The notes: generated by a model from the sequence alone, not told the origin. 64,000 nt of DNA from Oxytricha trifallax (GCA_000711775.1 ARYC01000513.1:1-64000); one strand, 5' to 3'. Counted from the first letter of the stretch, positions 47,857 to 58,010 are shown. Translations and numbers: made by a program.

Positions 47857-49134
47857 TCACACAAAATGCACTTTTGGATCATGTGGGCGAGGTCTGAAAT
47901 TTATCTTACTTAACCACAACTCTATCTGCTCTATTGATATGTCTGATCTTGAGTTTGGTTTAATTATTATTGACTCTGCCATTTGTTTCATTGATTGAGA
48001 TACTCTTGTTTTGTCAATAAATTGCTTTATTCTTTGTTTAGCATCCTTCTCGCATCTTGTAGAGTAGTATTCATTGCGAGGCATATCGCACTCTATTATT
48101 ATTGCTGCTAAAGCCCACACATCCCACTAAAAGTCTCCATCTCTCCAGTCTTCTCTTTCGTGGATAGTACCCTTGCGTTCCCATTACAGTTCCAAGCCTT
48201 GATACTTCCACTCTTTAGGCTCTGTTGAATTCGATTATTGCTACTATTACAGGTGAGAAGTTTATCATTATATTTTCTGGCTTCAAATCTCTGTGAACAA
48301 ACCCTAACTTATGAAGCTCTTTAATACCTTATACGGTCTGAGTTGCTATTTATCCAAGTTACTTTTGATTCCTTTGATCTGTTATGAAATCTCGTAGAGT
48401 CATTTCATAGAGTGGGATTCTGAAAGCAACATGATCCTTGGCAAGGAGAAAAGCATCTAGCTTGATTAACTAACTACACTCTTTAAACTTTGCTTGAGTG
48501 AGTACTTGATACTCATTTGTAAACTCCATCTAATATTTATCATCACTTAAGAGATAGTTGAAGGGATACACCTTGTATGCTTATTGATGCTCATTGACAA
48601 CATTCTTATCAAAGGAGTCTTCTAATATAAGGTAGCTTTAAAGTGAGGTGTCTAAGTCAATTAAGGCAAGAACAGGAATCCTTTTATATTGAATTTTTAT
48701 CATAATCTTTGTGATTTCGGATGCTTATAGGTTTCGTGATTTCCTCACATATTCTGACACACTAGCTTGTTCGAGCTCTACCACTTTCGAAGATTCTCTT
48801 GCTTTTCTTTTGTTTAGTAGCTTTAATTCATCATCATGCTTTTCAATCTTTAAATCTTTCTTGTGAGTTTTTAAAGATGCTTCCTTAAATCTCTTGTATG
48901 AGAGTATTGCTTATGACACTCAAAGCAGCCATACTTTCCATCTATTTTATCGTGCTTAAAGTATACAGTGGGCTTGGCTTCTCAATGCTCTTTCATATGC
49001 CTATAACAACTAGATTTATGAGCGAAGTCTCTCTCACACTTCACATAAAAGTAGACTTCTATTTCTTTAGTTTCTATAGGAACTTAATTAATACCTTTCA
49101 CTTCCTCTCTGTCTCCCACACACTTATTTGTCAT
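47857..49134 (-). pseudogene. TBE-3 57-kDa zinc-finger/protein-kinase gene, broken
   Basis: ATG at 49134 (MTNKCVGDREEV) to TGA at 47857-47859, about 425 codons in this subfamily. Finger 1 has Tyr for its first Cys (YFYVKCERDF) and is followed by an in-frame TGA where the sister has Lys (...MKEH, then stop). An extra C near 48160 (CCACGAAAG for CCAGAAAG) shifts the frame just after the kinase activation segment. HRDLKPEN and the C-terminal region up to HDPKVHFV are recognisable. Inactive copy. Confidence 0.88.
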
Positions 49135-49800
49135 TTATATTCTTTTATTAATTTCTATTTTAATAACAGAGACCTCAAGTGTTAGCTCTGGTAATTCCTT
49201 ATGAGAGTTCATCTCACTGCTATCACACTTTTTATTTCAACCAAAGGTAAGACTCATTTAGTTTGATGGAGGTGCTGTTTTTATCTCAAAATATTAGCGC
49301 ACATATTTAAATTTGAATTTAAAATTATAAAACTGCCTCTATAACTCAGAGCTTATATCAGAGCGTTGCAAGCCTAAAAGTTTTATGGGAAATTCTTAGA
49401 GTATTAGAGAAGAAAGATGAGTTTAAGGAGACGATCCAGCTCTAAGTGCACCTAATTAAGTATGTACTGCTTTAGGAGGTATTTTATGATTTTATGATTA
49501 AAATTAGGGTGCTACTAATTAAGTACTAGCTCTAATTAATGCTCTTAATAAAGTACTAGCATTTTAGGAGCTGCTCCTTATTAAGTACGTACCAATTTAA
49601 ATTAAAAAATATGGAACTATAACAGTAGAAATTGATATCAATCTCTCAAGTTTGAAACCAGTTCTCAAAACTTTCTCCATATCCTTCTTAGAGGTTGACC
49701 TCCTATAGGATGCCCATATTTAATAATAAGTTTAATAGAGGTATATAATTCAAATCAATAAACTTAAATTTTAATATCATTTCTTAGAACTTCAAACAAG

Positions 49801-50581
49801 ATGGAGTCAATGAATGATGTAATGAAAAGAGTGAAAGCACAAGAATTGGTTCAAAGATTTATAAGCAAGGAGGATTTGCACCCCTACCTGGTGCAGCAAG
49901 GCAATGAATTCATAGTAACTTGTCTTGACTATGTAGTTGATTTGATCTTGCCAAAGATGGAAGGTACTTTCATTTCTAGAGCGATACTCTGCGAAGAGAA
50001 GAAAGCATACAAAACTTAAGATCTAAAATTTGCAGATATTCCAAACTATCCAGAAATCTCTGTGACAAACTTATATGATGATGCTATGAATGACCCAGAG
50101 GATTCGCTGTACCTGCCTACTAAGAAGCAGTTGTCAAATAAACTACTGAAAGAAATTATATCTTTGGCATACTTGCAAAAATTAAAGGTGATTACTTGAA
50201 AGAAATTATTCAAGAATCCCATAAGAAAAGGTACAGCATTTCTTCAGAAGATAAGGATAAAAAAGGGATCAAGATAAGTGAGAGCTGGCTATCAGAGCTG
50301 CATAAGCACTCATATATTTCAAGTAAGATTTGTAGCTTAACTCTTTAGAAAAATTTGGTTCTGGAATCTTTTTGATGAAGGAATAGAGCTAGCTTAACAG
50401 AGAGCGAAAGTCGCAGACAAAGCATGAAGTTAGTAAGAGACTTTATTCAGATATTGAGCCATCAGATTAAATGAACTTAGATGCAGGACCTAGCAGCAAG
50501 AGAAGAAACTTAGGAGGAGAGAAGCAAGAAGTTGAAAAAATGAAAGAGAAGCCAACACCCTCTAAAGAATTTTAAATGTGA
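49801..50581 (+). pseudogene. TBE-3 22-kDa basic protein gene with 26-nt intron, one frameshift
   Basis: ATG at 49801 (MESMNDVMKRVKAQELVQRF). Shares VTNLYDDAM(N/S)DP with the other subfamily. One base is missing near 50152 (KLLKE...). Exon 2 begins after an intact 26-nt GT-AG intron at 50324-50349 and reads KFGSGIFLMKEQSQLNRERK and on through SKRRNLGGEKQ to TGA at 50579-50581. Unspliced, the frame would stop at TGATGA a few codons past the intron. The tail is basic. Spliced length is about 250 residues if the single missing base is allowed for. Confidence 0.85.
50324..50349 (+). other. 26-nt GT-AG intron in the TBE-3 22-kDa gene
   Basis: Runs from GTAAGATTTG through a CTTAAC branch-like site to CTTTAG. 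Removal joins ...HSYIS to KKFGSGIFLMKE in one frame. The sequence differs from the TBE-4/-6 intron but the length is identical. Confidence 0.75.
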
Positions 50582-50590
50582 CTTATATAT

Positions 50591-51501
50591 TCATTAACTT
50601 AACTGCAAAACTTATTTATATACATTCACTCTCCATTCTTTAGTACATTTTTAAACCAACTAATTATCTACTATCTTTACTGAGCTTTTAATAAAGTCTA
50701 CTGTATCGATAGGTAGGTCATGCATCAATTGGTATAGCAGTAGTTTCTTGTAATGACCTTTTAATATACCCCAGTAGAACTCAATTCTATTATACTACGG
50801 ACTGTAAGGTATATTGAACACTGGCGTTATTCTAAGTTGCTCATAACCTTTCCTTATTTTTTTAGTCTTATGATCAGAAAGATTATCAACAAACAGTATA
50901 ATCTCTTATTCAGGGTACTTCTCTCTCAGCTGTTCTAAGAACTTATTTTACTGCTTTGTCTTAATAGAGCGAGGATGAATAACATAATTTTCAAAACTAG
51001 CATCCTCGATAATACCCCCAAGAATTGCCATTATTTATACCTTGACTTTCTAGTCATACACTTCTATGTTGCTATGCCTCTTATACCAAGACTTTTAGAT
51101 GAAAGTGTTGAATGTAAACACAGCCTCGTCAGCATGAATAAACTTAATATTATTCTATTAGGCTCTCTGCATTTAATTATAAATATAAGTTAAGTTGTTG
51201 TTGTAAAATGGCAGAGTGAAATCAATTACTCTCTTGATACGATTTACACCTTTGTAAGAGATACCGTTTCGTTTATAAATGTTTGCAACAGATTATGCAG
51301 AGATCTTCAACTCAGGGAACTGGCGGTGAAACATAATAGCTCGTTAGTACTATCTTATTAATGAAAAAACTTTAAAGTATTGGGCTCACTATGTTTCTAT
51401 AGAAACTTTAACTTCCTCTTAGAGAATTCAGCTATTATTCTTTTAGTTACACAGCTTTCAAGCGGTGAGAGCGAAAAGTTAATGGACTACACTTTAAGAG
51501 C
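50591..51501 (-). pseudogene. TBE-3 42-kDa transposase, N-terminally truncated, with internal inversion
   Basis: D,D34E transposase read right to left, ending at TGA 50591-50593. The C-terminal two thirds align with TBE-2, -4 and -6. The N-terminal part, 51501 down to about 51390, reads TALKVQSINFSLS... then EFSKRKLKFLQKH, aligning with KSQPKRPLKFQQHH of TBE-6. The next 39 bp (51351-51389) are inverted relative to all other copies. The gene is cut at about codon 40 by the TBE-4 terminus. Confidence 0.85.
51351..51389. other. 39-bp inverted segment inside the TBE-3 transposase gene
   Basis: On the plus strand it reads TATCTTATTAATGAAAAAAC... through TATTGGGCTCAC. In the minus-strand gene the expected sense sequence is exactly this string; turning it round restores the YLIN-K-TLKYWAH block seen in TBE-6. 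Confidence 0.8.
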
Positions 51502-51664
51502 AGTCAAAACCCCAAAACCCTTTCAGTAGTTTGATTGAGTTTTGATTGATAAAAGTAGACTATTAGTGCATACTTTATTAGGGTTTTAATAGGGTTTATG
51601 TAGGGGTTTAATGTTTAAATATTAGTATTTTAAGTGAGTATAACAAGCGAGTTTTTAAAATATT

Positions 51665-53113
51665 TCACACAAACATAAGCTTAGAGTCATGTGGCAGTTC
51701 TCTGAATTTTATCTTTCTAAGTTGATGTTTGATTGTTTCTATTGTTTGTTAATTCTCTTAGCTTGGCTTGATAATAGTTGAGTATGCAAGTTCTCTGAGA
51801 CCTCCATTTATTTTATTTTTATCGAGATATTGTTTGATTCTCTGCTTAGAATCTCTCTCACCCCTGCAGCTAAAGTAATCGTTTCTTGGCATGTCGCTCT
51901 CTATTATTATTACTGCTAGAGCCCAGATATCCCATTAAGTGTCTCCATCTCTCCAATCCTCTCTCTCTGGGAAATATCCAGGAGTACCGTATACATTTCC
52001 TTATGCAGAGGCTTGCACTCTTTGAGCTCTGTTGAAGTCTATAATATAAACTCTAAGAGGGTGAAAATTCAACATGATATTCTCTGGCTTTAAGTCTCTA
52101 TGAACATAACCTAGCTTGTGAAGCACTTCAATCCCCTCAACTATCTGCTATACAATCTAGCCAATTTATCTCTGACATCTATTGTCAGATAAGAATTCTC
52201 TGTAAGTCATTTCAAGTAATGGAAGCCTGAAGGCTACATGATCTTTACCAAGTAAAATAGCATCAAGCTATATGATATGCCTGCACTCATTTAACTTTGC
52301 CTTTTAAAGAGCATAATACTCATTTGCAAATTCCATTTGGAACTTGTCATCAGCAAGGAAGTAATTGAATGGATATATCTTGTAAGCATATTAGTCATCA
52401 GTAATGACTCTCTTCTCTATTTTATCTTCAAGAGTGAGGTAGCTTTCTAGGCAAGAATCTAAGTCAATAATTTTTAATATAGGAATCTTCATTGCCTCTA
52501 TTTTAACCATGATTTTATTGATCTCAGAGACTGGAAAGTTCTTGACTGCTTTCTTCATTTTAACTTACTTCTAGACTTCAACTCTAAGAGACTCCACTGG
52601 GTTTCTTGATCTCCTCTTTTAGAGGAATCTATTCCCTGTAGGTTCATGAATAAAGACAAAACTTTAATTGTGCTTTTTCTTTAAGTGCACTTTGAGGTCT
52701 CTAGTATGAGAATATGGCTTCTCACAGAACTCACAGACATACTTCCCATCTTTCTTTTAATGCTTGAGATATAACCTTGGCATATCGTTGTGTATATCTC
52801 TCAAGTGTCTCTTATAAGTTGACTTGTAAGGGAAAACTTTATTGCATTCTTTGCATTAATAGTCAACTTTGGCTGGTATTTATTAATGCTCTATGGAGGG
52901 TTGTTTAACTTCCTCCTCAATTTAGACAGCTTCTATTATAACCTCCTACTTAACTTATATTTAAATCTCAAAGCTAGACTGGTCAAAGTTGTCATAAGTA
53001 GGCTCCCACTGAGTACAAGCGTCTCTGGTCTCTACTTTTCTTGGTTGCTGGAAAGATAACTTTTATTGACATGATCCAAGTAATGCCGCTCTTCTCAAAA
53101 GGTTAGCCCTCAC
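51665..53113 (-). CDS. TBE-4 57-kDa zinc-finger/protein-kinase protein, start codon GTG
   Basis: Frame from 53113 to TGA at 51665-51667, 483 codons. The codon matching the ATG of TBE-2 is GTG, and no in-frame ATG follows for over 100 codons, so it may not be translated. Both C2H2 fingers are complete (YQCKECNK; YVCEFCEKPYSH). The kinase shows HRDLKPENIM, IIDFNRAQRV and PEREDWRDGD. The frame looks open throughout by comparison with TBE-2. Confidence 0.82.
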
Positions 53114-53675
53114 TTTAGTTTGCTGATATATTTAATTATAATAATGATAAAATCTACCTAGATAAACTATATAGTAGAGTATAAGACACTCTAATAGATT
53201 CTTTGCTGAGAGGTAAGAAAATTAACTAACCATAAAAGACTCTAAGTTGACATATTTAATGAGAATTTTAAACATTTTAGTAAATTAAAATACTCCTAAT
53301 GAAGTTTTGTTTCTCTAGGAGGTCCTCCAAATCAAGTTTGAACTTAATTTGGAGTAAAATTATTAAACATTTTTAATTTAATATGCTCCTAATTAAGTTA
53401 TAACCTTAAAATTTAACTCCTAATAAAGTTCGAACTTAATTTGGAGGACCTCCTAAAATAATTAAACATTATTAGGAGCAATTTAATGGAGAAAGTTTGA
53501 TAAAAATGGAAATCAATCTGCGAAACTTGGAGCAAGTTTTTCAATGCTTCTCCGCATATCTTTTCAAGGTTGACCTCCAGTAGGTCCTCCCTATTTAGTA
53601 GTAAAATTTTAATAAACTTAGAATGGATATCCATAATTTAAAATTTCATTAACATTTCTAGAAAAAAGAAGCAAG

Positions 53676-54463
53676 ATGGAGTCTATGAAAGATACAATAA
53701 AGAGAATTTAATCTCAAGATTTAATAGGAAAATTTCGAAGTAAAGAGGACTTCTACATATATTTGGTATAGCAAGGTAAGTTCTTAAGTAAGATTAATAA
53801 ATCCATTATAGTTGGATTGTTCTTGCCAACTTAGAGGGAACTAAAATCTCATTCTTAAAAGCCTTACTGAGTGAAGAGAAAAAAGGCTTTTAAGTCTAAT
53901 GAAATTAGGATGATAGAGATAACTAACTATCCTGAAATATCAGTGACAAACCTATATGACGATGCTATGAGTGATCCAGACGTAGCTATCTACCTTCCAT
54001 CAAAGCTACAGCTCTCAAATAAGTTGCCAGAGAGAGACTTCTTCTTTGGTGTCCTTGGAACTCTGAAACCTGAGTACTTAAATGAAGTTATTTAAGAAGC
54101 TCATAAGAAACGCTACAGCTCTCCTGAAGAAAAAGAGAAGCAAGGTATTCAAATAAGTGATACCTGGCTGTAGGAACTTTAAAAGCATCCTTTCATCTCA
54201 AGTAAGCTTAGTCTTCTAACTTTATAGAAAAACCTGGTACTGCTATATACTTGATGAAAGAGCGCAGCAAATTAAACAGAGAGAGAAAGTCTCAAGTAAA
54301 GCATGAATTGAGTAAGAGGCTCTTCAAATATTTGTAAAAGCCAGAAGAGATGAACATAGATGCAGGAGCTGGCACTAAGAGAAGAAACATAGGCCCAAGC
54401 AAGCCTTATGAGTAAGAAAAGAAAGAGAAGCCAAATCCCTTTACGGGCAAATTTAATATGTGA
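53676..54463 (+). pseudogene. TBE-4 22-kDa basic protein gene with 26-nt intron, frameshifted exon 1
   Basis: ATG at 53676 (MESMKDTIKRIQSQDLIGKF). One base is missing near 53834 (CTTAGAGGG for CTTAGGAGGG) and one extra G sits near 53885; the interval between contains TGA. A codon is missing near 54118. Exon 1 ends KHPFIS; the 26-nt intron at 54202-54227 is intact. Exon 2 reads KKPGTAIYLMKERSKLNRER and on through INIDAGAG-like and KRRNIG blocks to TGA at 54461-54463, just before the convergent end of the transposase gene. Confidence 0.85.
54202..54227 (+). other. 26-nt GT-AG intron in the TBE-4 22-kDa gene
   Basis: GTAAGCTTAGTCTTC then CTAAC and TTATAG. Splicing avoids the TGATGA that otherwise ends the frame and opens the conserved basic tail. 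Confidence 0.75.
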
Positions 54464-54469
54464 ACTTAT

Positions 54470-55508
54470 TCATTCTCTTAAATCTAAAACTTATTTATAT
54501 ACACAAAACTCCCTTCTCTTGCGCATACTTTAGCTTTATCATCGCTGACTCTCTTAGCAGCACTCTTAATAAAATCTACTGTATCTATCTTTAAATCATG
54601 CATCAGATGGTAGAGCAGCAATTTCTTAATGACCTTTCAATAACCCCCAATACAATTCAATTCCAGTGAACTAAGGGCTGTAAGGAACATTAAATACAGG
54701 TGTTATGTTTAGCCTTTCATATTCCTTTCTTGAGTCTTTAGTTTTATGAACTGATAAGTTATCTACAACAGAATAATCTCTTAGTCAGCGTATTTGTCTC
54801 TGAGTTATTGTAAGAACTCAATATATGATTCAGTCTTTATAGAGCGAGGGTGGATAACATAAGTCTCTAGGCCACTATCTTCACTGATTCCACCAAGGAT
54901 TGCATGAGTTTATATCTTAACTTTTTGTCATAAACTTCTATATTACTATACCTCTTGTACCAAGACCGTGATATAAAGGTATTGAATGTAAAAACTGCCT
55001 CATCAGCATGTATGAACTTTATATTATGCTCTTAAGACCTCTGCATTTAATCGAATATATATTAATATCTTATAAAATGGAACATTAAAGTCAATCACTC
55101 TCTTAATGCGATTGACTGTCTTGTAAGATATTCCATTCTTTTTATATATGTTCGCTATGGATTATGCAGAGATGTGAAGCTCAGGAAATTGGCGATGATA
55201 CATCACAGCTCTCTAGGCCAGAGAGAAGTGAGCCCAGTATTTAAGAGTCTTATCATTAATTAGATAATCGATATGATGCTGCTAAAATTTTAAAGGTCTC
55301 TTAGGCTTTGAATTAAGATGCTATCTCTTTAAATTCAATGCTAATAGACAGTGAGACCTCACAGTTCTGGAGATTTATGGAGTAGCCTTGCTATAGACGT
55401 ATAATTCAGAACAGGCTTGAGTTATTCATTATATTTATCACATCCATATCGCAACTTAAACAATAAACCTATATACTCACTGTCATAAACATACCCCAAA
55501 CCTCGCAT
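54470..55508 (-). pseudogene. TBE-4 42-kDa D,D34E transposase, frameshifted
   Basis: Starts MRGLGYVYDSEYIG from ATG at 55508, next to the terminal repeat. The first-Asp block IHADEAVFTFNTFISRS is well preserved. Small deletions relative to TBE-2 break the frame near 54773 (TCTACAACAG for TCAACGAACAG, beside the second catalytic Asp) and near 54628 (2 bp missing, after the catalytic Glu). The C-terminus is also indel-shifted. Recognisable but inactive. Confidence 0.87.
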
Positions 55509-55646
55509 ATACTCACTTAAAATACTAATATTTAAACATTAAACCCCTACATAAACCCTATTAAAACCCTAATAAAGTATGCACTAATAGTCTACTTTTA
55601 TCAATCAAAAACTCAATCAAACTACTGAAAGGGTTTTGGGGTTTTG

Positions 55647-55819
55647 AATCCAAAATTAGCTGGACTTTACTACTGGCAGTACTATTTTATCACATCCCTG
55701 GAGCGAGATTAATGTAGGTGAATATGAATTTAAAGGTAATTAATTAAAATGAAGTTATCCCGCTCCAGGGATGTGATAAAATAGTACTGCCAGTCGTAAA
55801 GTCCAGCTAATTTTGGATT
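55647..55819. repeat. Hairpin with 59-bp arms abutting TBE-4
   Basis: Arms 55647-55705 and 55761-55819 match with a single mismatch around a 55-bp loop. They begin AATCCAAAATTAGCTGGACT and end ...CACATCCCTGGAGCG. The outermost AAT coincides with the triplet flanking TBE-4. Confidence 0.95.
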
Positions 55820-55934
55820 CTCTATCAAATGAGCCAAAGATTGTTTAAATTGGCCAACTTTAACTGCCACGATTTTCAATCTAATTTAATTTAATTATAA
55901 GTCATTTTCCAAATTAAAATGTATTTCTAAAATA
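55820..55934. mobile_element. MITE family 1, right-end remnant
   Basis: Matches the right part of the 6342-6755 MITE: TAACTGCCACGATTTT, then ATTTAATTTAATT, CATTTTCCAAATTAAAATGT and ATTTCTAAAAT. The left end is missing, replaced by the hairpin and TBE-4. It ends about 10 bp upstream of the TBE-5 57-kDa ATG. Confidence 0.7.
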
Positions 55935-55945
55935 ATAGAAAATAA

Positions 55946-57737
55946 ATGGCAAACAAGTGTGGGAGATAGAGAGGAAAAGAAAGGCAATAAGGAAATTCCT
56001 ATACAAACTGAAGAAGTTGAAGTCTATTTTTGTGTGCTATGTGAGAGAGATTTTGCTCATAAATCAAGCTGGTACAAACATAAGAAAGATCATAGAGAAG
56101 CCAAGCCCACTGTATACTTAAAGCATGATAAAATATATGGATAGTAGTATTACTGCTTTGAGTACCATAAGCAATACTCTCATACAAGAGACTTGAAGAA
56201 GCATCTATTAAAAGCTCAAAAGAAAGATATAGAAGTTGAGAATCATGAAGTGAGCTGAATCATCTCAACAAAAGAAAAGCGAGAGAATATTCTAAGGTCT
56301 AGTGCCTGAATAAGCTAGAGAGTTAGAGTACATAAAGAAGGCACGCAATCAATTGACCTCTGAATTAACAAAAATTATGATCAAGATTCAGTATAAAAAT
56401 ATTACTGTTCTTGCCTAAATTGATCTAGATACTTCTCTTTAAAGCTACCTTATATTAGAAGACTCTTTTGATAAGAAAGTTATCAACGATCATCAATATG
56501 CATACAAGGTGTATCCTTCAACTATCTCTTAAGTGATGATAAATATTAGATGGAGTTTACAAATGAGTATCAAGTTCTCACTCAAGCAAAGTTTAAAGAG
56601 TGTAATTACTTAATCAAGCTAGATGCTGTTCTCCTTGCCAAGGATCATGTTGCTTTAAGACTTCCACTCTATGAAATGACCTAAGAGATTTCATAACAGA
56701 TCAAAGGAATCATAAGTAACTTGGATAAATAGCAACTCAGACCGTATAAGGTATTAAAGTGCTTCATAAGTTAGGGTTTGTTCACAGAGATTTGAAGCCA
56801 GAAAATATATTGATAAACTTCTCACCTGTAATAGTAGCAATAATCGATTTCAACAGAGCCTAAAGAGTGGAAGTATCAAGGCTTGGAACTGTAATGGAAC
56901 GCAAGGGTACTATCCACGAAAGAGAAGACTGGAGAGATGGAGACTTTTAGTGGGATGTGTGGGCTTTAGCAGCAATAATAATAGAGTGCGATATGCCTCG
57001 CAACGATTTAGATAAATAGCTTATTTTGAATAATTAGTCAATAACTTTACTCATTTCTTTTTAATTTATTTATATTTTTAGGTACTCTACCGCATTTAGG
57101 CTGTTTTGCGGTAGAGTACCTTAATTATATTAATTATTGATTTATTTAAAATTAAATGCTTTAGATAAGTATGAAATTTAGTTTTCCAAAAAAGTAATAT
57201 ATAATTTAAACTTAATAATTAAATATAATTATTAAATAATATTTTCAATTTAAGATATAATCTATTGAAGGAAAGTTGCTCGATATAGCAACATATTAAG
57301 TTTTTTCTCCTTTTTATTTTTATAACATAAGATATATTACTTTTTCGGAAAACTAAATTTCTTACTTATCTAAAGCATTTAATTTTAAATAAATCAATAA
57401 TTAATATAATTAAGGTACTCTACCGCAAAACAGGCTAAATGCGGTAGAGTACCTAATAATATGAATAAATTAAAAGAAATGAGTAAAGTTGATTTACTAA
57501 ATTATTTCACCCAAAATAAGCTATTTTAGCTAATTACTACTTCACAAGGTGCGAGAAAGATGAATAAAATATTTTATAGACAAAAATAGAGTCTCTCAAT
57601 CAATAAAACAAATGGCAGAGTAAATAATAATTAAACCAAACTCAAGATCAGACTTATCAATATAGCAGATAGAGTTTTTATTATGCAAGATAAACTTTAG
57701 ATCTCTCCAACATGATCCAAAAGTGCATTTTGAGTGA
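55946..57737 (+). pseudogene. TBE-5 57-kDa zinc-finger/protein-kinase gene, broken
   Basis: ATG at 55946 (MANKCG...). Two bases are missing near 55959, so the start frame fails and the coding sequence continues in the next frame as GDREEKKGNKEIPIQTEEVE. Finger 1 is the only complete one in this subfamily here (YFCVLCERDF... with both His). Finger 2 reads YYCFEYHK, with Tyr for the second Cys. The kinase has HRDLKPENI and IIDFNRAQ. It shares the extra-C error CCACGAAAG with TBE-3 and lacks a G in ATGGAACG. After PRND the gene is split by the 524-bp foldback and resumes YYFTRCEKD. TGA at 57735-57737. Confidence 0.88.
57009..57532. mobile_element. 524-bp foldback element with ATT duplication
   Basis: Inserted in the TBE-5 kinase sequence between ATT (57006-57008) and ATT (57533-57535). 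The arms extend about 200 bp each, starting TAGATAAATAGCTTATTTTG and, from the other side, TAGCTAAAATAGCTTATTTTG. Each arm contains its own GC-rich hairpin, GGTACTCTACCGCA ... TGCGGTAGAGTACC (57079-57120 and 57412-57452). No coding sequence. Confidence 0.9.
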
Positions 57738-57856
57738 TTAAATTAAATACTTATAAAAAATATTTCACATTAAAACCTATTAATAGCCCCAACCCCTAAC
57801 GAATTCCCTACAAATCAAAACAATAAAACTCATTAAGGGGTTTTGGGGTTTTGATT

Positions 57857-58010
57857 GCTTTTAAAGCTAAATCCATCAGCTGTTCACTATCAATGTTTGG
57901 TATAAATATAAAATTAAAGGGAAATAATAGCTAAATTTAAGTCTAAGAGGAGGTCAATATTTTTATAGAGCATATTACCAATATTAACAACGAACAAATA
58001 TTAACGTATT
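57857..58010 (+). pseudogene. Old TBE transposase remnant, left part (split by TBE-6)
   Basis: Directly after the TBE-5 end. It is homologous to the TBE-3 transposase start region at 51501-51390 (shared TTAAAG-T-AGTCC / ATAATAGCTGAATT / TCTAAGAGGAAGT pattern). It reads SQIQVQEEVNIFIEHIT or, in the transposase frame, SKRRSIFLQSI. It stops at the ATT target of TBE-6 and continues at 62155. Confidence 0.65.

Larger units (their letters stand above)
47738..51501. mobile_element. TBE-3, telomere-bearing element truncated by TBE-4
   Basis: The left terminus CAAAACTCCAAAACCCC begins at 47738 after AAT; the C4 nearest the tip carries a T. Gene order is 57-kDa (minus), 22-kDa (plus), 42-kDa (minus). 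The element stops inside the transposase gene where the end of TBE-4 starts. About 40 N-terminal codons and the right terminal repeat are missing and do not reappear beyond TBE-4. Subfamily as TBE-1 and TBE-5. Confidence 0.93.
51505..55646. mobile_element. TBE-4, full-length telomere-bearing element
   Basis: 4142 bp with both telomere-like termini (CAAAACCCCAAAACCC at the left, GGGTTTTGGGGTTTTG at the right) and TIRs of about 140 bp. The flanking triplets differ: AGT at the left (51502-51504), AAT at the right (55647-55649). They are therefore not a clean target duplication, and one flank has probably been replaced. Left neighbour is the cut transposase of TBE-3; right neighbour is a 59-bp-arm hairpin. 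Very similar to TBE-2. Confidence 0.96.
55946..57853 (+). mobile_element. TBE-5, 57-kDa half only, with foldback insertion
   Basis: Right-hand half of a TBE of the TBE-1/-3 subfamily, ending in GGGTTTTGGGGTTTTG at 57853 and followed by ATT. Nothing of its 22-kDa or transposase genes is left; the left side is replaced by MITE and hairpin sequence. A 524-bp foldback is inserted at 57009-57532. Confidence 0.92.
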
